Below are positions 7,937-16,345 of a DNA stretch of 64,000 nucleotides, piece by piece. The first letter of the stretch is position 1; each line of letters opens with the position of its first letter. The notes under the pieces are model-generated. The model ran no database searches, was not told where the DNA came from, and saw only the letters and a program-made list of their open reading frames with translations. The stretch is from Actinomycetota bacterium (lineage in GTDB: Bacteria > Actinomycetota > Geothermincolia > Geothermincolales > RBG-13-55-18). The translations under genes and the position numbers were made by a program. The stretch is from assembly GCA_040757835.1 (NCBI GenBank), contig JBFLWJ010000003.1, positions 210,960 through 274,959 of the forward strand, in the 5' to 3' direction.

Positions 7937-8000
7937 ACTTCGTCGGAGGGGGCTCTGAAAAGAGCTACGGGAGAGACGGGAAACCGTCTCTTTTCCTTTT
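7937..8000 (+). ncRNA. Candidate small RNA of about 65 nt with two GAAA-loop hairpins
   Basis: Between a good promoter and an intrinsic terminator lies a short transcript. It contains hairpin 1 (GCTCT-GAAA-AGAGC, 7952-7965), a short linker and the terminator hairpin with another GAAA tetraloop. There is no open frame, and the next gene downstream is on the opposite strand, so this is not a leader. I do not recognise the RNA family. Confidence 0.45.
7973..8000 (+). terminator. Intrinsic terminator
   Basis: GAGACGG (7973-7979), loop GAAA, CCGTCTC (7984-7990), followed by TTTTCCTTTT. The U-tract is only on the plus-strand side, which fixes the direction. Confidence 0.85.
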
Positions 8001-8039
8001 ATACGTACCTGCGCTGCCACCTACGACCGGGAAGGTGCA

Positions 8040-8462
8040 TCAAGATGCAAAGTATCTGGTTATGGAAAAGTAGAGACATATTGCTCCGGAGGTCATTTCG
8101 AAGATCGCGATGAAGCCTTTTCTGAACTGCCAATCTTTTTCTGGCTTTCCCATGAACGGTCTGCGTGATCCGTAGGTCAGGAATTCTGGTTCACGATAGC
8201 CACCGGTCCATCTAAACGTAAAGGAGCGATATCGCATATCATCGCGGTCAGTGAAATTGGGACGGACTACTCGCCATGTATATATGCCCAGCACGACAAA
8301 GAAGATCGAGAGCACGGCAAGGAATAATCGAACGGCTTGATCGCCGATCCATCCGAAAAGAGATAAGAGTACATAGAATATTATACAAACAAGCAAGAAC
8401 TCGACTGTAAACGACGCATTAGGATAGCGGCGCCTGACAGCATGAATCGTGATCTTCCCCAT
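8040..8462 (-). CDS. Small membrane protein of unknown function
   Basis: A 140-residue protein I do not recognise. It has two close hydrophobic helices (about 19-37 and 42-62), a polar middle with many aromatic and basic residues, and a weaker hydrophobic segment near the C-terminus. GGAAGG lies 5 nt before the ATG. Its DNA is visibly poorer in GC than the rest of the window, suggesting acquisition from elsewhere. It lies beside a tRNA gene, a common insertion point, but no att repeats were found. Confidence 0.6.
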   Translation of the reverse strand: MGKITIHAVRRRYPNASFTVEFLLVCIIFYVLLSLFGWIGDQAVRLFLAVLSIFFVVLGIYTWRVVRPNFTDRDDMRYRSFTFRWTGGYREPEFLTYGSRRPFMGKPEKDWQFRKGFIAIFEMTSGAICLYFSITRYFAS

Positions 8463-8580
8463 ATCACCCTTCCAGACCTCGAGTTAGACCTCAAAGGACC
8501 TACCCTGCGCTTCTTGTGTTGCCTCCATTATCACACTTCGCACGTGGTTAGCAATATGCAACAGCCCTAGCGATATGCTT

Positions 8581-8622
8581 TCGGGCGAGGCCCGTCTGTA
8601 CAACCACTTGCCCGAGAACCAG
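8581..8622 (+). repeat. Partial copy of the 8.8/55.1-kb repeat family
   Basis: A 19-nt stretch, CAACCACTTGCCCGAGAAC (8601-8619), is identical to 8846-8864 in the fuller copy, and the flanking CCCGTCTG and CCAGG also match. The other conserved blocks of the family are not evident here. Confidence 0.6.
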
Positions 8623-8646
8623 GTTTTCCGCGTTACGGGAAACCAT

Positions 8647-8677
8647 GTCGCGAGGAGCGAAGCGACGTGGCGATCTC
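8647..8677 (+). repeat. GCGAGGAGCGAAGCGACGTGGC repeat unit
   Basis: This GCGAGGAGCGAAGCGACG sequence with GTCGC/GCGAC ends resembles a short dispersed repeat I recall from many environmental bacterial genomes. That recollection was not checked. Frames drawn across it (8484-8772) are not credible genes. Confidence 0.45.
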
Positions 8678-8775
8678 GATTGATGATCCCCTTCCGGTTG
8701 GCCGTCTGGGAGCAACCGAACTCCGTGAGTAACAAGAAGCAACCGCGCATAGAGGTGGCTAAAGGGCAGCATCCA

Positions 8776-8922
8776 CGCCCGGGTGTCGCCTATATAAGCT
8801 CCCCGGTGGGGACTTCGCGGCGTCCGGGCAAAGCCTCCGTCTGCGCAACCACTTGCCCGAGAACTACCAGGTCGGTCTCCGTGAGGCCTTGCGAGCGGGA
8901 CCGTTACCTGGAGGCTCGGGCC
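8776..8922 (+). repeat. Structured repeat element, copy 1
   Basis: Three blocks are shared with 55014-55192: A, CCGGGTGTCGYCTATATRA (from 8779); B, TCCGTCTGCGC..CCACT.GCCCG (from 8836); C, GGACCGTTACCTGG (from 8898). A to B spacing is 57 nt here and 56 nt in the other copy. GCCCGAG in B can pair with CTCGGGC after C. It may be a structured RNA or a non-autonomous mobile element; no coding frame. Confidence 0.6.
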
Positions 8923-8934
8923 GAAAGAAGGCCC
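8917..8934 (-). terminator. Hairpin after ahcY without U-tract
   Basis: GGGCC-TTCTTTC-GGCCC on the minus strand starts about 8 nt after the ahcY stop. No U-run follows, so termination is only a possibility. Confidence 0.35.
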
Positions 8935-8941
8935 GGACGCC

Positions 8942-10198
8942 TCAAGTCCCCATATCCCACGAGCAAAGGTACCGCTCCTGCTCGCGGGTGAGGCAGTCTA
9001 TCTCCACTCCCATGCTCATGAGCTTGAGGCGCGCTATCTCCTCGTCCAGCTCGATGGGCACGTCGTAGACCACCCGCTCCAGGGTGGCGTGGCATTCCTT
9101 TACGTACTCCACCACCAGGGCCTGGTTGGCGAAGGACATGTCCATGACCGAGGCGGGATGGCCCTCGGCGGCGGCCAGGTTCACCAGCCTGCCGTCGGCC
9201 AGCAGGTAGATGCGCCGCCCGTCTTTCATCAGGAACTCCTCCACGTTCTCCCGCACCCGGCGCCTGGACTTGGAAAGCTTTTCCAGGGCGGGGATGTCTA
9301 TCTCCACGTTGAAGTGGCCGGAATTGGCCAGGATGGCGCCGTCCTTCATCTTCCTGAAATGCTCGGCCCGGAGCACGTGGATGTCGCCGGTGACGGTTAT
9401 GAAGAGGTCCCCCTTCTCCGCCGCGGACACGCACCCCGACACCTCGAAGCCCTCCATCACCGCTTCCAGGGCCCGCAGGGGGTCCACCTCCACCACGATG
9501 ACGTGGGCGCCGAGGCCCCGCGCCCGCGAGGCCACGCCGCGCCCGCACATGCCGTAGCCGTAGACGACCACGCGCCTCCCGGCCAGGAGCACGTTGGTGG
9601 CGCGCAGGATGCCGTCCAGGGTGGACTGCCCGGTTCCGAAACGGTTGTCGAAGAGGTGCTTGGTCTTGGCGTTGTTCACCGCGACGACCGGGTACAGGAG
9701 CACCTTGTCGTCGGCCATGGCCCGCAGGCGGATTACCCCGGTGGTGGTCTCCTCCGCCCCCGCCCACACCTTCTTCGCCTGCTCCTTGCGCTTGGAGTGG
9801 AGGGTGGAGATGAGGTCGGCCCCGTCGTCCATGGTCACGTGGGGGTTGATATCGAGCACGGCATCGATGTGGGAATAGTAGGTCCTGTTGTTCTCCCCCC
9901 GGATGGCGAAGACGGGTATCTTGTGGTGTTTGACCAGGGAGGCAGCCACGTCGTCCTGGGTGGAGAGGGGGTTGGAGGCGCAAAGGGCCACCTTCGCCCC
10001 CCCCGCCTTGAGGGTGATCATGAGGTTGGCGGTCTCGGTGGTCACGTGCAGGCAGGCCCCTACCCGCATCCCGGCCAGGGGCTTCTCCGCCGCGAAGCGC
10101 TCCCTGATCTGGCGCAGCACGGGCATGTCCCGTTCCGCCCACTCTATCCTCAGCCGCCCCTCGCCCGCGAGGGATAAGTCTTTCACGTCGTAGTCCAT
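8942..10198 (-). CDS. ahcY: Adenosylhomocysteinase
   Basis: A 418-residue protein, the shorter bacterial/archaeal form. It hydrolyses S-adenosylhomocysteine to adenosine and homocysteine using bound NAD, removing the product inhibitor of methyltransferases. Visible features are the substrate-binding HVTTETANL and DDGADL segments, the catalytic [18 protein letters not shown] stretch, the NAD-binding GYGMCGRG loop (about 212-219) and the closing [13 protein letters not shown] motif. It is the last gene of a minus-strand series; the next gene upstream ends 52 nt away. With mtnA it forms a SAM-recycling pair in a window with several methyltransferases. Confidence 0.97.
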   Translation of the reverse strand: MDYDVKDLSLAGEGRLRIEWAERDMPVLRQIRERFAAEKPLAGMRVGACLHVTTETANLMITLKAGGAKVALCASNPLSTQDDVAASLVKHHKIPVFAIRGENNRTYYSHIDAVLDINPHVTMDDGADLISTLHSKRKEQAKKVWAGAEETTTGVIRLRAMADDKVLLYPVVAVNNAKTKHLFDNRFGTGQSTLDGILRATNVLLAGRRVVVYGYGMCGRGVASRARGLGAHVIVVEVDPLRALEAVMEGFEVSGCVSAAEKGDLFITVTGDIHVLRAEHFRKMKDGAILANSGHFNVEIDIPALEKLSKSRRRVRENVEEFLMKDGRRIYLLADGRLVNLAAAEGHPASVMDMSFANQALVVEYVKECHATLERVVYDVPIELDEEIARLKLMSMGVEIDCLTREQERYLCSWDMGT

Positions 10199-10250
10199 GT
10201 CACGCTCCTTGCCGGTTCTCTTTCCAACGTCCTTGTGGGCCGTCCGTCTG

Positions 10251-11204
10251 TCACACGCGCTCGCGCCAGTAGTCCAGGAGGTCCCTGATGGTCTGCTCGA
10301 AGGGGACTTCCGGCTTCCAACCCGTGGCGCGGTTGAACTTGCCGTAATCGCACAGCAGCAGCTCTACGTCGGAGGGGCGCATGCGCTCAGGCATCTGCCG
10401 CACCTCTATCTCGACATCGCTCATGGAGAGGATGAGGTCGAGCAGGGCCTGGATGGTGATGGCCCTGCCGGAACCCAGGTTGTAGACCTCCCCCGGCTCG
10501 CCCTTCTCCAGGCTCAGCCAGTAGCCGCGCACGATGTCCCTCACGTCGCTGAAGTCGCGCCTGGCCTCGAGGTTGCCCACCTCGATGACCGGCTCCTTCC
10601 TGCCCTTCTCGATGAGCGCCACCTGGCGCGAGAAATCGCTGGTGACGAAGACCTGCCCCCGCCGGGGTCCGGTGTGGTTGAAGGCGCGCGTGCGCACGGT
10701 GAAGATGCCGTAGCTCTGGTTATACTGGTAGGCCAGGTAGTCCTGGGCCACCTTGCTCACCGCGTAGGGAGAGAGGGGGCGCAGGGGGTTGTCCTCCTTG
10801 ATGGGGGCCTCGTGCTCGAAGACCAGCCCGTACTCCTCGCTGGAGCCCGCCACCTGTATGCGGGTGTCCAGCTCGAGGTCGCGGATGGACTCGAGCAGGT
10901 TGAGTTCCGAGAGGATGTTGGTGGTCAGGGTCTCGGCGGGGGCCTTCCAGGAGGTGGGGACGAAGCTCTGCGCCGCCAGGTGGAATATATAGTCCGGTCT
11001 CACCTCGGCCAGGGCGTTCCTCACCGCCACGTTGTCCCGCAGGTCGCAGTCGAGGAGGTGCAGCCGGTCCTCGATGTGCTCTATGTTGTCCATGCGCGAA
11101 CGCCAGCGCACCGCGCCGTATACCTCCACGCCCTCTTTTCCCAGGGCATATTCGGCCAGGTGGCTGCCCACGAAGCCGGTGATGCCGGTTATCAGGATAC
11201 GCAA
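10251..11204 (-). CDS. gmd: GDP-mannose 4,6-dehydratase-like SDR
   Basis: A 317-residue extended short-chain dehydrogenase. It has the NAD(P) loop [11 protein letters not shown] (6-16), LAAQS, a GSSEEYG segment carrying the Ser/Glu typical of dehydratases, and the YAVSK catalytic pair. NHTGPRRG and the C-terminal [17 protein letters not shown] are shared by GDP-mannose dehydratase and reductase families. It most likely forms GDP-4-keto-6-deoxymannose. It is somewhat short for Gmd, and Rmd or another NDP-sugar epimerase is possible. A pyrophosphorylase and a paralogous SDR lie just upstream. Confidence 0.78.
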   Translation of the reverse strand: MRILITGITGFVGSHLAEYALGKEGVEVYGAVRWRSRMDNIEHIEDRLHLLDCDLRDNVAVRNALAEVRPDYIFHLAAQSFVPTSWKAPAETLTTNILSELNLLESIRDLELDTRIQVAGSSEEYGLVFEHEAPIKEDNPLRPLSPYAVSKVAQDYLAYQYNQSYGIFTVRTRAFNHTGPRRGQVFVTSDFSRQVALIEKGRKEPVIEVGNLEARRDFSDVRDIVRGYWLSLEKGEPGEVYNLGSGRAITIQALLDLILSMSDVEIEVRQMPERMRPSDVELLLCDYGKFNRATGWKPEVPFEQTIRDLLDYWRERV

Positions 11205-11304
11205 GACTCTCCTCCTTGTCTCTTCATCTCGTGCCCCCGCCGCCCGCGGCGGCCCTTCTTCATCCGTCCATTATGCCTGCGAAGGTCCTTCTTTTCCATA
11301 GCTC

Positions 11305-12417
11305 TCAGAAGCGCACGGTGGAGTGGGGTATCTTCGACCGCGGCCACACCTTGATGCCGCACTTGAGGTCGTTGTCGTCCCCGACCTCCACCCCGCCGCC
11401 AAGGACCGCCTGGTCGGACACATGCACCTTCTCTCCCACCGTGACCCCTGCGGCCAGTACGCAGCGCCGCAGCACGCTGTCGGCGCCGACGCGGCAGCCG
11501 TCGTGCAGCACCGCCCCCTCCAGGTGGGCGCCCTCCCCTATCTCGCACCCCGCCCCGAGGACACAGTTGCTGGAGACGGTGGCATGGGGAGCGATGCGGC
11601 AACCCGGCCCGATGACCGCCGGGCCGAAGACCGCGGCCTCGGGAGAGATATCCACGCCCTCCTCCGCCCACACCGACGGCTTCACCATTTCTCCGCGGAA
11701 ATCGAAGGGCATCATGCGGCTGAGGATGTCGTAATGCGCCTGCAGGTACTTGGCGGGCGTCCCGATGTCCATCCAGTAGGCGTCGTTGGGAAAACCGTAC
11801 ATGCCGATGCCGTCCTCGAGCAGCCCGGGGAAGAGCTGGCGCTCGAAGGAGTACCTTTCCCCCGCCGGCACGCGCTGCAGGAGCTCGGGCTCCAGGACAT
11901 AGGTGCCGGCGTTGATGAGGTCGGTCACCACCTCGTCCCACGACGGCTTCTCCAGGAACTCGGTGATGCGGCCCTGGCGGTCCAGGGGGACCAGTCCGTA
12001 GGCGGTGGGGTCCTCTACGCGGGTGAGGTAGAGGGTGGCCTTGCCGCCCTTGGAGCGGTGGAAGGCGATGAGGCTGGTGAGGTCCAGGTCGGTGAGGACG
12101 TCGCCGTTGAAGACCAGGAAGGTGCCGGAGATGTGGCGCTCCACGTTTTTCACCGCGCCGCAGGTGTCCAGGGGCTCGTCCTCGGTCACGCAGGTGAGCT
12201 TGACCCCGAGGCGGCTGCCGTCACCGAAATAGTCCGCGAAGACCTCGGGCTTGTATGCGGTGGAGAGTACGATGTCCCTGATACCGTGCCTGAGGCACAG
12301 GTTGATCTGGAACTCCAGGAAGGGACGGTTCATAAGGGGCAGCATGGGTTTGGGCACGGTCAGGGTCAGCGGGCGTAACCGCGTGCCCTGGCCGCCTACC
12401 AGGATAACCGCCTGCAT
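11305..12417 (-). CDS. Mannose-1-phosphate guanylyltransferase-like NDP-sugar synthase
   Basis: A 370-residue protein. Residues 1-230 form the nucleotidyltransferase domain with GGQGTRLRPLT (8-18), PKPMLPL (23-29), FNGDVLTDLD and YWMDIGTPAKY. The C-terminal third carries hexapeptide repeats of a left-handed beta-helix (ISPEAAVFGPAVIGPGCRI onwards). It is a paralogue of the enzyme at 4155-5288. Placement between two GDP-mannose-type SDR genes supports GDP-mannose as product, but this is context, not proof. Confidence 0.88.
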   Translation of the reverse strand: MQAVILVGGQGTRLRPLTLTVPKPMLPLMNRPFLEFQINLCLRHGIRDIVLSTAYKPEVFADYFGDGSRLGVKLTCVTEDEPLDTCGAVKNVERHISGTFLVFNGDVLTDLDLTSLIAFHRSKGGKATLYLTRVEDPTAYGLVPLDRQGRITEFLEKPSWDEVVTDLINAGTYVLEPELLQRVPAGERYSFERQLFPGLLEDGIGMYGFPNDAYWMDIGTPAKYLQAHYDILSRMMPFDFRGEMVKPSVWAEEGVDISPEAAVFGPAVIGPGCRIAPHATVSSNCVLGAGCEIGEGAHLEGAVLHDGCRVGADSVLRRCVLAAGVTVGEKVHVSDQAVLGGGVEVGDDNDLKCGIKVWPRSKIPHSTVRF

Positions 12418-12452
12418 GGCTCAACCTCCGCTCTCATCTTTGCCGGCAGCCC

Positions 12453-13409
12453 TCAACCGGCCAGCTCTTTCCTCCACCAGTCCAGCACATCGCGCAGTGT
12501 CTCCTCCATGGAGTACCGCGGCGTCCACTCCACCAGCTCCCGCATCTTGCGGTTATCCCCCCGCAGCACCGGGATGTCGGTCTTGCGCAGGCGGGCCGGG
12601 TCCACCTCCACGCGGATGGGCACCTCCCCCAGCGCGAGTAGTGTCTCCAGCACCTCGGAGACGGCATGGTCCCGGCCGCTGCATACGTTGTAGGACTGCC
12701 CCGGCGCCCCCTCCCGCACCAGCAGCCAGTAGGCGTCGACCAGGTCTCGCACGTCGGCGAAGTCGCGCCTGGCCTCCAGGTTCCCCACCCTTATCACCGG
12801 CTCCCCCCGCCCGGCCTCGGCCGCGGCGATCTGGCGCGCGAAATCGGAGACCACGAACTCCGGTGACTGCCCAGGCCCGATCATGTTGAAGGCCCGGGTG
12901 ACCACGGTCCTGGTCCCGTAGGCCTGGTAGGAGAAGACGGCATGGTAGTCCTGCATCACCTTGCTGAGCGCATAGGGGCTGGCCGGACGCAGTGGGTGGT
13001 CCTCGGCTATTGGCAGCTCCTCCTCCCTCACCCTGCCGTACTCCTCGGCGGAGCAGGCGACGTGCACCCGGGCGTCCACCTCCGCTTCGCGCAGGGCGTC
13101 GAAGAGGTTGGCCTGCCCGTAGAGGGCGATGTCGTAGGTGAAGCGCGGGTCGTCCCAGGAGCGCCGCACCGAGCTCTGGGCGGCGAGGTGGAAGACGTAG
13201 TCGGGCCTGAACCTCTCGACGCTCGAGAAGACCAGCTCCCGGTCGAGGAGGTCGCAGACCTCGAAGGCGCAGCGGTCCCAGGGGGCCCCGCCACGGGGCG
13301 GCCGCATGTCGATACCCAGCACCTCGGTCCCATCCTCCCCGGAGAGAAAAGATGCCAGGTAACGGCCCACGAAGCCGTCCGCCCCGGTGATGAGGACCCT
13401 CGCGGTCAC
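12453..13409 (-). CDS. NDP-sugar SDR, GDP-mannose dehydratase/reductase type
   Basis: A 318-residue paralogue of the 10251-11204 protein. It has TGADGFVGRYL (7-17), LAAQSSVRRSW, CSAEEYG and YALSK, plus a C-terminal TDIPVLRGDNRKMRELVEWTPRYSMEETLRDVLDWW segment (two clauses of the Rmd pattern). GDP-4-keto-6-deoxy-mannose reductase, giving GDP-rhamnose, is the best guess; a dehydratase is the alternative since the Glu is kept. The start is GTG at 13409, overlapping the stop of the upstream GT2 by GTGA, so the frame continuing upstream is spurious. Confidence 0.78.
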   Translation of the reverse strand: MTARVLITGADGFVGRYLASFLSGEDGTEVLGIDMRPPRGGAPWDRCAFEVCDLLDRELVFSSVERFRPDYVFHLAAQSSVRRSWDDPRFTYDIALYGQANLFDALREAEVDARVHVACSAEEYGRVREEELPIAEDHPLRPASPYALSKVMQDYHAVFSYQAYGTRTVVTRAFNMIGPGQSPEFVVSDFARQIAAAEAGRGEPVIRVGNLEARRDFADVRDLVDAYWLLVREGAPGQSYNVCSGRDHAVSEVLETLLALGEVPIRVEVDPARLRKTDIPVLRGDNRKMRELVEWTPRYSMEETLRDVLDWWRKELAG

Positions 13410-14266
13410 AGGCCGCTCCTCTTGGCTATCATGTCCGCGATGAGCCCCAGGACCAGTACCTGCAGTCCGCCCAGGAGCAGGATCACGGTGCTGGCGGCGA
13501 TATGCCAGTTGTAGCGCGACATGTCCAGGATGGCCTTTACGAAACCGCCCATCAGCAGCACCGTGGCTATGGGCAGGAATATCTTCAGCGGGCTGAACCA
13601 GGTAATGGTACGGAAGATGGTCATGATGTAGTAACCGGTGTCCCTCAAGGGATGAAAGGTCGACTTCCCTTTGCGCTCGTAGTAGTCGATGGGCACGTAC
13701 TTGACGGGGCGGGAGTTGTTGAGCATGGCCAGGGTGATGGTGCTCACCCAGGAATGGCCGGAGGGCAGCATACCCAGGTAAGGCAGGACCGCCTCCCTGC
13801 GCATGGCGCGCAGGCCGGAATTGAGGTCGGGTATCTTGTTGCCGCTGATGAACTCCGCCAGTTTGCGGATGACGAACTTGGTGGGGACGCGGATGAGCTT
13901 CATGGTCCCCGCTTCCCTGGTGCGCGCACCCACCACCATGTCGCAGTCGTACATCTCGTCCAGCAGGCGCGGGATGTCGTCGATGGGATAGGTGCCGTCC
14001 CCGTCGGTGACCACCACTATCTCCCCGCTGGCCTGCCTGATTCCGGTGCTGCGGGCGGTGCCTCCCCCCATGTTGTAGGGGTGGCGGACCATGCTTACCT
14101 CGGGGAAAGCGGCTACCTTCTGCGGTGTGCTGTCCGTGGAGCAGTCGTCCACCACGATTATCTCCCACTCATACGCGGTGGCCTTGAAGGTCTCCAGGGC
14201 GCTGCGCAGCACCTCCTCGATGGCCTCCTCCTCGTTGTAGACGGGTATCACCAGGCTGACGTCCAT
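13406..14266 (-). CDS. GT2 glycosyltransferase, dolichyl-phosphate-mannose synthase type, membrane anchored
   Basis: A 286-residue protein. Residues 1-215 are a GT-A domain: VSLVIPVYNEEEAI at the start, IIVVDDCSTDST, and VVVTDGDGTYP with the metal-binding acidic residues. Two hydrophobic helices near the C-terminus (about 225-280) anchor it. Such enzymes move a sugar from an NDP-sugar to polyprenyl phosphate, supplying GT-C transferases outside the membrane; several GT-C-like proteins are in the window. It is translationally coupled to the SDR downstream. Upstream are 135 nt with no further feature. Confidence 0.88.
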   Translation of the reverse strand: MDVSLVIPVYNEEEAIEEVLRSALETFKATAYEWEIIVVDDCSTDSTPQKVAAFPEVSMVRHPYNMGGGTARSTGIRQASGEIVVVTDGDGTYPIDDIPRLLDEMYDCDMVVGARTREAGTMKLIRVPTKFVIRKLAEFISGNKIPDLNSGLRAMRREAVLPYLGMLPSGHSWVSTITLAMLNNSRPVKYVPIDYYERKGKSTFHPLRDTGYYIMTIFRTITWFSPLKIFLPIATVLLMGGFVKAILDMSRYNWHIAASTVILLLGGLQVLVLGLIADMIAKRSGL

Positions 14267-14401
14267 GTTTTTCCTCTCTGTTTCCCACAGCCGTACGCGT
14301 AAAAGGGAACGAAAACTCGCAAATCATTCTATGTCCACCGCGAATAAAGGTCAAAACATCGCGGGCAGGAGGGGCCACGGAAGCGGGGTCTCGGTCGGAG
14401 G

Positions 14402-15475
14402 TCACCCGGCCAGTCCCGCAAGGAGAGACGCCAGCTGGCCGGCTAGGGCCTCCGGCGTGCAGTTGTCCAGATAGGTCCGGTAGCCGCGCTCGGCCAGGTC
14501 GCTGCGCATACCGGGATCCCCGGCCAGCCTGCTGATTGCCGCTGCCAGGGCCTCGGGGTCGCCCATGGCCACGAAGAACGCGTCCTCCCCGTCCCGGAGC
14601 AGTTCCCGGTTGGCGGGGTTGTCCCCGACGATCACCGCCTTGCGCATGGCCAGGAACTGGTAGGTCTTGCCGGAGATCACCCTGGCCGCCTTGGGCATGG
14701 ACGAGAAGTGGCCGCCCAGGCAGATGTCGGCCCGGGCGATGCGTTCGGGCAGTCTCTCTTCCGGCACCCACTGCTCCCAAACGCAGTTTCCACCATCCAG
14801 CCTGGATTGCAGCTGTCCGCGCAGCCTCCTCAGCTCCGGCCCCTTTCCCACCAGGTGGAAGCGGATGTCCTTGCGGCCCTCAAGCAGCTCCGCTGCCCCG
14901 AGGACCACGTCCACGCCATGCAGGGGCTGGAAGGTCGCGTAGTAGAAGACCTCGACGGCATCGCCGTGCGCGTCCTTCTCCGGCATTCGCGGGAAATAGA
15001 GGCGGTCGTCGGCTCCCACCCAGATGCGGTGGAATTTCTCCCGCGGCTGCGAGAAGTCGGAGGCGAAGTACTCGATGTGGGTGTCGGTATCTAAAAAGAC
15101 CAGGTCGGCCGCCTGGCACGCCCACTGGTCCAGCTTGAAGCACAGCTTTCCCGCCAGCGAATCCGGCTCGAAGCGCCTGCGGTCGTTGCAGAGGGTGTCG
15201 AAGACGGAGATGAAGGGGTCGAAGGCGATGGGTTTGCCGCCCAGTGCCCTCAGGACGGGCACGATGGGGTGGCCCAAAAAACCCACGAAATAGAGGTCCG
15301 GCCGGGACCCGCGCTGCCGCAGCAGGCGCCAGAACACGGCCGTGTAGCGCAGCGCGTAGTTGGACGCCTGCGAGGTGGCCTCGCTCAACTCTATGCCGGC
15401 GGCGCGCAGGGCGCGCATGAGTACGCGGTTACGCTGGTACCCCGGTTCCCTGCCGGCGACGAAACATACCCTCAA
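14402..15475 (-). CDS. GT4-type glycosyltransferase
   Basis: A 357-residue GT-B fold protein. The N-terminal half contains a YFVGFLGHPIVPVLRALGGKPIAFDPF stretch typical of family 4 acceptor domains (quoted in part, residues about 60-90). The C-terminal half has FYYATFQPLHGVDVVLGAAELL, FHLVGKGPEL and a donor-binding region around GKTYQFLAMRKAVIVGD with E of 'NREL'. Donor and acceptor are unknown. It stands 6 nt downstream of the next GT2 in the same direction, so they share a transcript. Confidence 0.82.
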   Translation of the reverse strand: MRVCFVAGREPGYQRNRVLMRALRAAGIELSEATSQASNYALRYTAVFWRLLRQRGSRPDLYFVGFLGHPIVPVLRALGGKPIAFDPFISVFDTLCNDRRRFEPDSLAGKLCFKLDQWACQAADLVFLDTDTHIEYFASDFSQPREKFHRIWVGADDRLYFPRMPEKDAHGDAVEVFYYATFQPLHGVDVVLGAAELLEGRKDIRFHLVGKGPELRRLRGQLQSRLDGGNCVWEQWVPEERLPERIARADICLGGHFSSMPKAARVISGKTYQFLAMRKAVIVGDNPANRELLRDGEDAFFVAMGDPEALAAAISRLAGDPGMRSDLAERGYRTYLDNCTPEALAGQLASLLAGLAG

Positions 15476-15481
15476 GAAGAC

Positions 15482-16345
15482 CTACCCGCCCTTCCCTTCT
15501 CTCCTTATCGCCCGCAGCAGCAGCGCCAGCGTGAACCTGGCGGCCAGCCCGGCCAGCACAAGGGGCAGCAGCGCCATCCCCCTGCCCCCCCGGTACCGCT
15601 TGCGGCAGTAGATGAACATGCTGCGGTGGTGCTGGTAGAGCATTCGCACCGACTGCTGGGAGCTGGTCCTGCCGATATGGTGCAACAGGCGCATGGCGGG
15701 GTCGTACACCACGCGGTACCCGGCCTCGCGCAGGCGCCAGCAGATGTCCACGTCCTCCACGTACATGAAATAGGTCTCGTCGAAGCCGCCGACGCGCTCG
15801 GCCGCCTCCCGGCGCAGCAGCATGGCCGCCCCGGATATCCAGTCCACTTCGCAGGGCCCGTCGCGGCACATGTTCTTCATCTGGTATTTCATGGTAAGCG
15901 GGTTGCCGGGCCAGATATCGCCCAGGAACCCGTGCACCATGCTGGCGAACATGGAGGGGAAGCGGCGGCAGGACATCTGCACGCTGCCGTCGCTGTTGAG
16001 GACCATGGGCCCGAGGGCCCCGATGGCGGGGTCCGACTCCATGCGGTCCAGTACCTCGTCCAGGCCGCCCGACAGGAACTCCACGTCGCTGTTGAGGATG
16101 AAGACGTAGGGCTGCGAGGTGGCCGCGATGCCGCGGTTGCAGGCGGAAGCATAGCCGGGGTTCCCGGGGTTTTCCACCAGCCGCACGTGGGGGAAACCGT
16201 CCCGGACCATCTCCCTGCTGCCGTCGGTGGAGCCGTTGTCCACCACAAGGACCTCCACGCCTGCGAGGCGCTCCGCCGCGGACTGCAGGCACCTGCGCAG
16301 GTCCGGCGCGGTGTTGTAGTTGACGATCACCAGCGCCGCCCTCAC
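15482..16345 (-). CDS. GT2 glycosyltransferase, rhamnosyltransferase-like
   Basis: A 287-residue protein with the GT-A pattern VRAALVIVNYNTA, VLVVDNGSTDGS, NPGNPGYASACNRGI, VFILNSDVEF and later ETYFMYVEDVDICWRLREAG (the ED-x-D/W motif of WbbL-type transferases), with a short basic hydrophobic tail. Many relatives add rhamnose or galactofuranose to lipid-linked glycans. The start is GTG at 16345, overlapping the upstream stop by GTGA; the longer open frame to 16576 lies inside the neighbour and is rejected. Confidence 0.87.
   Translation of the reverse strand: MRAALVIVNYNTAPDLRRCLQSAAERLAGVEVLVVDNGSTDGSREMVRDGFPHVRLVENPGNPGYASACNRGIAATSQPYVFILNSDVEFLSGGLDEVLDRMESDPAIGALGPMVLNSDGSVQMSCRRFPSMFASMVHGFLGDIWPGNPLTMKYQMKNMCRDGPCEVDWISGAAMLLRREAAERVGGFDETYFMYVEDVDICWRLREAGYRVVYDPAMRLLHHIGRTSSQQSVRMLYQHHRSMFIYCRKRYRGGRGMALLPLVLAGLAARFTLALLLRAIRREGKGG

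Noticed and set aside
8484..8772. Small minus-strand frames over the repeat patch
   Set aside because: They run through the GCGAGGAGCGAAGCGACG repeat and the partial structured repeat; their sequence is a translation of repeats, with no ribosome site or domain.
13410..14168. Extension of the SDR at 12453 upstream of 13409
   Set aside because: The extra 250 codons lie inside the GT2 gene and have no domain; a GTG with a GTGA overlap is the natural start.
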